Shown: piece after piece, positions 1 through 5,858 of the stretch
Layout: each line of letters starts with the position of its first letter
Numbering within the stretch: position 1 is the stretch's first letter
From: Thiorhodovibrio sp.
Lineage (GTDB): Bacteria > Pseudomonadota > Gammaproteobacteria > Chromatiales > Chromatiaceae
Length of the DNA: 7,213 nucleotides
Direction: 5' to 3'
Assembly (NCBI GenBank): GCA_007128075.1
Contig: SKYD01000175.1
Coordinates: 1-7,213, forward strand
Notes under the pieces: generated by a model
What the model was told of the DNA's origin: nothing
Database searches by the model: none
Seen by the model: the letters and a program-made list of their open reading frames with translations, nothing else
Made by a program: the position numbers and the translations under genes

Positions 1-1
1 C

Positions 2-1672
2 GCCCGTGATCCCGCCCATGGTGATTACACCACCAATATCGCGCTGGTGTTGGCAAAGACCGCAGGTCAGCCACCGCGAACACTTGCCGCTCAACTCGTC
101 GCAGCACTGCCCGCCATTGCGGGAATCGATAAGATCGAGATTGCTGGGCCTGGGTTTATTAACTTTCGTCTCAGCGCCGCCGCGCATCAGGCATTGGTTG
201 CCAAAATTTTAAGCGCAGGTGCCACCTTTGGACAAAGCAGGCTCGGTGCTGGCAAAAAGGTACAGGTAGAATTTGTCTCCGCCAATCCCACCGGCCCTTT
301 GCATGTTGGCCACGGGCGAGGCGCAGCTTACGGTGCTGTTGTCGCCGATTTGCTGGAAGCGGTTGGCTACGCAGTGCAGCGTGAGTATTATGTCAACGAT
401 GCGGGGCGGCAGATGGATATTTTGGCAGTCTCGGTGTGGCTGCGTTATCTCGAACTCTGCGGCGAGGTGCTGCCGTTTCCAAGCAACGGCTACCGTGGCG
501 ATTATGTGTGGGACATTGCCGCGACCTTGCATCGTGAGCATGGCGATCACTATCGCTGTGCAGCAGCGGAGGTGATTGCCGATCTACCCGCCGATGCCCA
601 GCCCGAGGATCCAACAACAGGCGACAAAGAGGCACATATCGATGCCCTAATTGCCCGCAGTCAGGCGTTGCTTGGTGAAGAGCGTTATCGACAAGTATTT
701 GATCTCGGACTCAACACCATTCTCGATGACATTCGCGACGATCTGGCGCAGTTTGGTGTGAACTATCACACCTGGTACTCGGAGCGTTCGCTTGCCCAGC
801 GCGGCGCGGTGACGCAGGCGATTGAGCGCCTCCAAGCCAGCGGCGCAGTTTATGAACAGCAGGGGGCGCAGTGGTTTCGCTCCAGCGATTTTGGAGACGA
901 AAAAGACCGCGTTCTGGTGCGCGACAATGGCCAAAGCACCTATTTTGCTTCCGATGTCGCTTACCATTGCGACAAATTTGCCCGTGGCTTTGATCGCGTG
1001 ATCAACATCTGGGGTGCGGATCATCACGGCTATATTCCGCGCGTCAAGGCAGCATTGCAGGCACTCGGCGAGGATGTGGGCAAGCTCGATGTGTTACTAG
1101 TGCAGTTTGCGATTCTTTATCGCAATGCTGAAAAGGTGCAAATGTCAACGCGATCAGGTGAATTTGTCACTTTGCGCCAACTGCGCCACGAGGTTGGGCG
1201 GGATGCAGCGCGGTTTTTCTATGTCATGCGCCGCTCTGAGCAGCATCTGGATTTTGATCTGGATCTGGCCAAGAGCCAATCCAACGATAATCCAGTGTAT
1301 TATGTGCAATACGCTCATGCGCGGGTGTCGAGCGTGTTGCGCCAAGCCGCTGAGCGCGGCATCGAGATCACGCCCAGTGCTGACAGCACCCATCTGGAGC
1401 GATTAACTCAGCCACAAGAGGTCGCGTTGCTTAAAACCCTCGACCGCTATCCCGAAATCGTGGAAAGTGCCGCACTCAATGCCGAGCCGCATCAGCTCAC
1501 TCACTATGTGCGCGAGCTTGCCAACGAATTTCATTCCTATTATAACGCGCATCAATTTTTAGTCGATGATCAGGCACTGCGCGATGCCCGCATCAAGCTC
1601 ATTCTGGCGGTGCGCCAAGTGTTGCGCAATGGGTTAGCCCTGCTGGGTGTCTCAGCACCTGATACTATGTAG
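2..1672 (+). CDS. argS: Arginyl-tRNA synthetase, 5' end cut by window edge
   Basis: Class I aminoacyl-tRNA synthetase that charges tRNA-Arg with arginine in the cytoplasm. The frame is open from base 2, and the first visible residues (ARDPAHGDYTTNIALVLAK) already match the N-terminal region of ArgRS, so the gene begins outside the window; the GTG at 47 is an internal Val codon. 556 residues are visible against about 550-590 for the bacterial family, so perhaps 20-35 are missing. The HIGH signature appears as HVGHGRG (HVGH at 302-313), preceded by VEFVSANPTGPL. The KMSKS-like loop is QMSTRSGEF (from 1139), without the first lysine, as in many ArgRS. The C-terminal tRNA-binding DALR-type domain contains ELANEFHSYYNAHQF and ends with a conserved-looking LRNGLALLGV. 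The stop TAG at 1670-1672 lies 2 bases before the next gene, which suggests one transcript. The family identification is very secure. Confidence 0.97.
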   Translation, partial: ARDPAHGDYTTNIALVLAKTAGQPPRTLAAQLVAALPAIAGIDKIEIAGPGFINFRLSAAAHQALVAKILSAGATFGQSRLGAGKKVQVEFVSANPTGPLHVGHGRGAAYGAVVADLLEAVGYAVQREYYVNDAGRQMDILAVSVWLRYLELCGEVLPFPSNGYRGDYVWDIAATLHREHGDHYRCAAAEVIADLPADAQPEDPTTGDKEAHIDALIARSQALLGEERYRQVFDLGLNTILDDIRDDLAQFGVNYHTWYSERSLAQRGAVTQAIERLQASGAVYEQQGAQWFRSSDFGDEKDRVLVRDNGQSTYFASDVAYHCDKFARGFDRVINIWGADHHGYIPRVKAALQALGEDVGKLDVLLVQFAILYRNAEKVQMSTRSGEFVTLRQLRHEVGRDAARFFYVMRRSEQHLDFDLDLAKSQSNDNPVYYVQYAHARVSSVLRQAAERGIEITPSADSTHLERLTQPQEVALLKTLDRYPEIVESAALNAEPHQLTHYVRELANEFHSYYNAHQFLVDDQALRDARIKLILAVRQVLRNGLALLGVSAPDTM

Positions 1673-1674
1673 CC

Positions 1675-2400
1675 ATGACCACACGCGATTATCGTAAAGG
1701 TGCGCCGCCACCTCGGCGGCCACGCAAACCGACGAAACAGCACAGTTGTGCTTTTTGGTTCATGATGGGTGCGCTGATCGGCGCCTTCGGGGTGGGTTTT
1801 GCCTGGTTACGCCAAAATCAGGAGCAAGAACTCAAGCCTTCGGTTGCTGAACTGGAGCCAGAACGGCGCCCAACCTTTGATTTTTATGATCGACTGAGCG
1901 AAGAAGAGGTATTAATCCCATTTGATGGGGCAGCTCCGCCGCCAGCGCGCCAGCCTGCCGCAACGCCGCAGCAGGCCACCCCAGCCCAACGACAAGCACC
2001 TACGACACCGCCAGCCGGGACCGCTGAACGAACAACGCGACCTGCTACGCCGCCAGCCGAAACCGCTGAACGAACAACGCGACCTGCTACACCGCCAGCC
2101 GAGACCGCTGAACGAACAGAGCGACCTGCTACGCCGCCAGCCCCACGGCAAGAGCCACCAGCGACCACCGGCGGTCGTTATCAGCTACAAATTGGCTCGT
2201 TTCGTGATGCTGCCGATGCTGAACGGCTCAAGGCTGAATTGGCGATGCAAGGCATTCGGGTTGATGTGCAGCCAGCGACCATTGAGGGCAGCGTCACCTA
2301 CCGCGTGCGCAGTGAGCGCATGGATGCCACCACCGCCGAGCAGTTGCGCCAACGCATCGAAGAAGCAGGCCATTCGAGCATGCGCTTACGAGCGAATTGA
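1675..2400 (+). CDS. Membrane-anchored SPOR-domain protein (FtsN/DedD-like)
   Basis: Predicted bitopic inner-membrane protein whose periplasmic SPOR domain should bind denuded glycan strands of septal peptidoglycan, as FtsN and DedD do. Of 241 residues, 1-24 are basic and proline-rich (MTTRDYRKGAPPPRRPRKP), a typical FtsN-like cytoplasmic tail. About 26-45 form one transmembrane helix (FWFMMGALIGAFGVGFAWL). About 46-165 are a low-complexity linker rich in Pro, Ala, Thr and Arg, including three 14-residue repeats at 111-152. The SPOR domain spans about 168-241 and starts GGRYQLQIGSF, with the usual DAERLKAEL helix. The ATG lies 2 bases after the argS stop. No clear Shine-Dalgarno sequence precedes it, so translation is probably coupled to argS. 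In Pseudomonas a SPOR gene likewise follows argS and is then followed by hslVU, which is absent here. The role in division is inferred from family; whether it is a true FtsN is open. Confidence 0.9.
   Translation: MTTRDYRKGAPPPRRPRKPTKQHSCAFWFMMGALIGAFGVGFAWLRQNQEQELKPSVAELEPERRPTFDFYDRLSEEEVLIPFDGAAPPPARQPAATPQQATPAQRQAPTTPPAGTAERTTRPATPPAETAERTTRPATPPAETAERTERPATPPAPRQEPPATTGGRYQLQIGSFRDAADAERLKAELAMQGIRVDVQPATIEGSVTYRVRSERMDATTAEQLRQRIEEAGHSSMRLRAN
2005..2142 (+). repeat. Three-copy 42-bp tandem repeat in the SPOR-protein linker
   Basis: Three consecutive 42-bp units lie at 2005-2046, 2047-2088 and 2089-2130, followed by 12 bases that restart the unit (TPPA) at 2131-2142. Each unit encodes TPPAxTAERTxRPA (14 residues). 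By eye the copies differ from each other at only 3-4 positions, several of them silent, which points to recent tandem duplication. Since 42 is a multiple of 3, gain or loss of units would lengthen or shorten the periplasmic linker without breaking the frame. Confidence 0.93.
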
Positions 2401-2405
2401 TGGCT

Positions 2406-2960
2406 TCATGCCGATAAGCGGCGCTTGATCTGATCAACCAGCGGATTGATGCCTTGGCAGATGATCTGTGGCTGGCTGATTTCATATTCAAAACCATCAA
2501 AATCAGGATGGGGTTGGCGACCCTCTGCCGCGCCATGTTCGAGATAATGCAGCAAAGGATTCACGCCTGCCGCCGCGACATCGGGATTCTGAGCAAGATA
2601 CCAAGCACTATCAAACAGCGGGTGCGGGGCACGCCCTGCCTGTCCACCTTGTTGGATAAAATGGCGCAAAGGATTGATTTCCGAAGCAGCAAGCTCTGGA
2701 TTTTGACTGAGATACCAGCGAGTATCAAACAATGGATGCGGATTGAGACCCGCCGCTGCACCCTGTTTGAGATAATGCTGAATCGGATCAAGCACTGGCA
2801 CACTCTCGGGCGGTACTTGGCTGAGATACCACGAGCTATCAAACAGCGGATGTGGCCAATACCCCAACTGTCGGCCATGACCTAACCAGTGATCAGCCGC
2901 CGAAAGTGCCTGTTCGGCGACCTCGGGATAGCGTTGCCGATACCAGGTGGCATCAAACAA
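2406..2960 (-). repeat. Five 38-residue (114-bp) repeats in the C-terminus of the sulfotransferase protein
   Basis: Units, in coding order, are residues 438-475 (LFDATWYRQRYPEVA), 476-513 (LFDSSWYLSQVPPES), 514-551 (LFDTRWYLSQNPELA), 552-589 (LFDSAWYLAQNPDVA) and a shortened, diverged 590-621 (DFDGFEYEISQPQI). The first four are each exactly 38 residues, without insertions or deletions. The shared skeleton is LFDxxWY, then about ten residues, NPLxHYLxxGxxxGRxPHP. Units three and four are closest to the consensus and the last has lost the WY pair. The function of the repeat is unknown to me; it probably forms a helical packing or binding array. Confidence 0.92.
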
Positions 2961-4271
2961 ACCGCTGGCAAGTAGTGCGCGACGCGCACGCGCATGGCGG
3001 ATGGCAGACAGTGGACGCAATCGCAACAAGTTCATGGCAGTTGCTAGAAACAAGATCGAGCCTTGGGTGAGCCGTGGTAGGCGTTGTTCTAAGCACAGCC
3101 ATTGACGACACAAAGGCCAAAGCAGGTGTTCATGCCAACGCCCAAGTAGATCTTGAGTGGCGGCAAGCTGCTGAATACGGGTGCGTTGCTGTTGGGTGTA
3201 GTGAAATAAGCGTTGTTGCAAATTTTTCAGCGTTTGGTGTTGCGCATCAAGCTGTTCGTATGTGCTGATCAGTGCCTGATGCTGGGCAGTCAGCGCCTCA
3301 TGTTGAGCAGTTAGGCTTTCGAGGGTGGCTTGTCGTTTGGTTAGTTCATTGCTAAGGGTTTCAAGCTGTTGTTCAGCCGCATGGCGTGCCTGCTGTTCAC
3401 TGAGTACGATCGAACCGAGTGCGGCACCCGCTTGGTCAAATTCAGCCCGCACCTGATCCAGCGTATCCTGAGCAGCGGTGATATTTTGATTTTTCTCAAG
3501 CTCATCGAGTGCGCGAACAGTGCGTTTCACCCAATCGGAGAGCACGGGATGGCTCTCAATCTCGGATAGCCGGTGATGACGCAGCCCCTCGCTTAAAAAC
3601 GCATCAATCTCAGTTTCTGTCAGTGCCGACCAGCGCGGCCAGATGAGTCCGAGCTGGCTTTCGAGTTGACGCATGACCTGCCGCCAATCGCTGAGCAAGT
3701 TGTCATAGTGCAGCCAGCCACGGGGGGTTGAGCGGGTGGCAAATTCTGCATCTAGCACATAACGCAACCATAGAATCCACCCTTTGCGCGGTGAAAAGCC
3801 ATCGCGACGGCGTAGTGATTCGGCGACTTCGAGCGGATTGCGCAGCGGGAGCACCAACTTCACGGTGACTTCTAGCGAAGCAAATACACTTTGCCAAAAC
3901 GGCCACAGCCGGCACAGTCTGGGGTCTTTAAGTACGATCAGCGGGTGAGCACCAAAGAGCCGCTCAATCAGTGCCTGTGCCTGAGGGATGCGAGCTTGCG
4001 TACTCGGCGCGCTCAACCAGCTCGGATTTAATGGACTCCAGTCATCCCAAAAACTGCCTGCGGAGGCGAGGAGCTGGTCATTAAAGTCAGCCATTGCCGC
4101 TGATTCCCAGAATCCTGTGGGATTGTTATCAACAATCGGCGGCATCAGCTCATCGGGCAGCGTATAGCCGAGCAGATTGGTCACGCGGGTGAAGGCGGAG
4201 GTGCCGCTGCGGTGCATCCCTAAAACGATTAATGCGGTGCGAGCAGGCAAAGGGGGATTGAAAGCAGTCAA
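2406..4271 (-). CDS. Sulfotransferase-family protein with coiled coil and C-terminal 38-residue repeats
   Basis: 621 residues in three parts. Residues about 12-250 resemble the bacterial sulfotransferase family: a P-loop-like PAPS-binding motif LGMHRSGTSA (17-26), NPTGFWES (50-57), KDPRLCRLWPFW (115-126) and the 3'-phosphate-loop-like LRNPLEVAESL (143-153), then RRDGFSPRKGWILWLRYVL. About 258-380 form a coiled coil with clear heptads (LTAQHEALTAQHQAL). A short hydrophobic stretch follows at about 404-416 (GSILFLATAMNLL). Five repeats of 38 residues (LFDxxWYLxQNPxxA...NPLxHYLxxGxxxGRxPHP) fill 438-621. Such repeats are also known beside glycosyltransferase domains of surface-polysaccharide enzymes. 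The likely role is sulfate transfer to a surface glycan or similar acceptor; acceptor and activity are inference. The start is a TTG at 4271 without a good ribosome site. The only ATG before the motifs lies inside the P-loop (residue 19), so the true start must be upstream of it. The gene converges on the SPOR gene with a 5-base gap. Confidence 0.85.
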   Translation of the reverse strand: MTAFNPPLPARTALIVLGMHRSGTSAFTRVTNLLGYTLPDELMPPIVDNNPTGFWESAAMADFNDQLLASAGSFWDDWSPLNPSWLSAPSTQARIPQAQALIERLFGAHPLIVLKDPRLCRLWPFWQSVFASLEVTVKLVLPLRNPLEVAESLRRRDGFSPRKGWILWLRYVLDAEFATRSTPRGWLHYDNLLSDWRQVMRQLESQLGLIWPRWSALTETEIDAFLSEGLRHHRLSEIESHPVLSDWVKRTVRALDELEKNQNITAAQDTLDQVRAEFDQAGAALGSIVLSEQQARHAAEQQLETLSNELTKRQATLESLTAQHEALTAQHQALISTYEQLDAQHQTLKNLQQRLFHYTQQQRTRIQQLAATQDLLGRWHEHLLWPLCRQWLCLEQRLPRLTQGSILFLATAMNLLRLRPLSAIRHARARRALLASGLFDATWYRQRYPEVAEQALSAADHWLGHGRQLGYWPHPLFDSSWYLSQVPPESVPVLDPIQHYLKQGAAAGLNPHPLFDTRWYLSQNPELAASEINPLRHFIQQGGQAGRAPHPLFDSAWYLAQNPDVAAAGVNPLLHYLEHGAAEGRQPHPDFDGFEYEISQPQIICQGINPLVDQIKRRLSA

Positions 4272-4419
4272 GTTTGTGCCACGAATTTAGGTGAATCCAG
4301 TCCCAATTATGCCATTCTTGTTGCGCTATTGGGCGCATCGCGGCATGATGCGCACTCATGTCACCTTCGTTGCGACCTGTGTCGCTGGTTAAAAATCTAT
4401 TATTTAGGATCTTCGCGCC
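4272..4419. promoter_or_regulatory. Divergent intergenic region between the sulfotransferase gene and nhaD
   Basis: This 148-base stretch must hold the promoters of both flanking genes, because no other upstream space exists for the sulfotransferase gene. On the minus strand, CATAAT (plus 4306-4311) could be a -10 box about 35 bases before the TTG start, but no good -35 stands at the right distance. On the plus strand, TATTAT (4398-4403) resembles a -10, but a transcript from it would start near 4410 and lose the nhaD ribosome site AGGA (4406-4409), so it is doubtful. A 7-bp inverted repeat lies in the middle. No promoter can be assigned firmly. Confidence 0.4.
4333..4353. repeat. 7-bp inverted repeat in the divergent intergenic region
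   Basis: GCGCATC (4333-4339) and GATGCGC (4347-4353) are perfect inverted copies around a 7-base centre. A further TGCGC at 4322-4326 can pair with GCGCA at 4333-4337 as an alternative. No T-run follows on either strand, so it does not look like an intrinsic terminator. Its place between two divergent genes fits an operator for a dimeric regulator, but that is inference. Confidence 0.45.
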
Positions 4420-5847
4420 ATGCGTTACTTTTCTTTTCGTACCTTGATACCCTTGTTATTGTGTCTTTCTCCGGGGATGGCGCTGGCCTCCGAAAGCGCT
4501 GCTCGGATGGATTTGACCACCACTTGGGCGGGGCTGGTCTCGCTGCTGCTGTTTGTGGTTGCTTATGGATTGGTGATGAGCGAGGAGTTTACGCATCTGC
4601 GTAAATCCAAGCCAGTGATGCTTGCCGCTGGGCTGATTTGGTTGTGTATTGCCTATTATTACACCCATAATCATGGGGATGCGCATCTGGCAGCCGCTGA
4701 GGTTCACCACAGCATCATGGAATTTGGCGAGCTGTTTTTGTTCCTACTCGCCGCCATGACCTATATCAACGCCATGGAAGAGCGGCTGGTGTTTGATGCA
4801 CTGCGTGCCTGGCTGGTGCGGATGGGCTTTAGCTATCGGGTGCTGTTCTGGACCACTGGTTTTCTCGCCTTCTTTATCTCCCCGGTCGCCGACAACCTGA
4901 CCACCGCTTTGTTGATGTGCGCAGTGGTGATGGCGGTGGGGGTTGATAGCCCGCGCTTTGTGGGGATTTCTTGTATCAACATTGTTGTCGCTGCCAATGC
5001 TGGCGGGGCGTTTAGTCCCTTTGGTGACATCACCACGCTGATGGTGTGGCAAAAAAATGTCATTCCGTTTGAAACCTTCTTCTTGCTGTTTATTCCATCG
5101 CTGATCAACTTTGTTGTTCCAGCGTACTTTATGGACAAAGCCATTCCCGATAAAAAACCACAGCCGAGCACCGAAGTGGTGAAGATGAAGCGCGGTGCAA
5201 TTCGGATTGTGCTGCTGTTCCTTGCCACCATTCTCACCGCTGTCAGCTTCCATAATTTTTACCATCTGCCGCCGGTATTGGGCATGATGACTGGGCTGGC
5301 GTATCTGAAGCTGTTCGCCTTTTATCTCAATCGCACTGGCGAGCTGGGAACTGTTAAGGCTGGCGAGATCGAGGACAGCACACCGTTTGATATTTTCAAC
5401 AAGGTGGCCCGTGCGGAATGGGATACGCTGCTGTTTTTCTATGGCGTGATTCTGTGCGTTGGCGGTCTAGGCTTTATCGGCTATCTGGAGCTGGTCTCAG
5501 CGGTCGCCTATGACGGGGCAGGACCTTTTGTTGCCAACTCTATGGTTGGGGTGCTGTCCGCTGTTGTTGACAACATTCCGGTGATGTTTGCGGTGTTGAC
5601 CATGAATCCTGACATGAGCCAAGGGCAGTGGCTGTTGGTGACGCTGACCGCTGGCGTGGGCGGTAGCCTGTTGTCGATTGGCTCGGCGGCTGGGGTGGCA
5701 CTGATGGGACAATCTAAGGGGATGTATACCTTCTTTGGGCATCTGAAATGGACACCCTACATCGCCATCGGCTATGTTGCCAGCATCTTGGCACATATCA
5801 TCCTCAACTATCGCACCCTGTCGATTCCTGTTGGGGGCGGGCATTAG
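4420..5847 (+). CDS. nhaD: NhaD-type Na+/H+ antiporter
   Basis: Inner-membrane secondary transporter of the NhaD family (ion transporter superfamily) that exports Na+ (often also Li+) in exchange for H+ and supports growth in salt or at alkaline pH. Its 475 residues match the usual family length. Residues 1-23 look like a signal sequence or extra N-terminal helix (ending PGMALA before SES), followed by many hydrophobic segments. Family hallmarks are EFGELFLFLLAAMTYINAMEER (starting at 101), SPVADNLTTALLM (154-166) and ANAGGAFSPFGDITTLMVW (192-210). The second half holds matching motifs SAVVDNIPVMFA (380-391) and GVGGSLLSIGSAAG (412-425). The two Asp-Asn pairs (158-159, 384-385) sit in the paired half-sites expected for this fold. 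ATG 4420 has AGGA at 4406-4409, 10 bases upstream. A PAP2 phosphatase gene follows after 11 bases, probably on the same transcript. Identification is secure; ion preference is not visible. Confidence 0.95.
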   Translation: MRYFSFRTLIPLLLCLSPGMALASESAARMDLTTTWAGLVSLLLFVVAYGLVMSEEFTHLRKSKPVMLAAGLIWLCIAYYYTHNHGDAHLAAAEVHHSIMEFGELFLFLLAAMTYINAMEERLVFDALRAWLVRMGFSYRVLFWTTGFLAFFISPVADNLTTALLMCAVVMAVGVDSPRFVGISCINIVVAANAGGAFSPFGDITTLMVWQKNVIPFETFFLLFIPSLINFVVPAYFMDKAIPDKKPQPSTEVVKMKRGAIRIVLLFLATILTAVSFHNFYHLPPVLGMMTGLAYLKLFAFYLNRTGELGTVKAGEIEDSTPFDIFNKVARAEWDTLLFFYGVILCVGGLGFIGYLELVSAVAYDGAGPFVANSMVGVLSAVVDNIPVMFAVLTMNPDMSQGQWLLVTLTAGVGGSLLSIGSAAGVALMGQSKGMYTFFGHLKWTPYIAIGYVASILAHIILNYRTLSIPVGGGH

Positions 5848-5858
5848 GCTGTTGCGCG

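Noticed and set aside
47..49. GTG at 47 as the argS start
   Set aside because: The 15 codons before it already read as conserved ArgRS sequence (HGDYTTNIAL).
1884..2428. Repetitive open frames on both strands over the SPOR linker
   Set aside because: The 42-bp repeat is a multiple of 3 and keeps other frames open; only the frame ending in a SPOR domain makes protein sense.
2425..2437. TTGATC-T-GATCAA palindrome as a terminator between converging genes
   Set aside because: It lies inside the last codons of the sulfotransferase gene, has a 1-base loop that cannot form a hairpin as such, and has no T-run.
2454..2885. 143-codon open frame on the plus strand with internal periodicity (EIP.SIKQ.M)
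   Set aside because: The periodicity is just the antisense reading of the 114-bp repeats of the sulfotransferase protein.
2406..2960. Spaced repeats as a CRISPR array
   Set aside because: The units are 114 bp, contiguous, diverged and coding, without repeat-spacer structure.
4398..4403. TATTAT as the nhaD -10 box
   Set aside because: The implied transcript start near 4410 would exclude the AGGA ribosome site, and the best -35 match (TTGCGA at 4370) is 22 bases away.
4744..5265. 173-codon open frame on the minus strand within nhaD
   Set aside because: It is antisense to conserved NhaD motifs, and its translation is low-complexity and rich in His, Gln, Asn and Lys, as expected from a shadow frame.
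5748..5858. Longer reading frame of the PAP2 gene starting at ATG 5748
   Set aside because: The extra 37 residues overlap the end of nhaD in another frame and look like frame-shadow sequence rich in His, Cys and Arg; the ATG at 5859 gives a normal PAP2 N-terminus.
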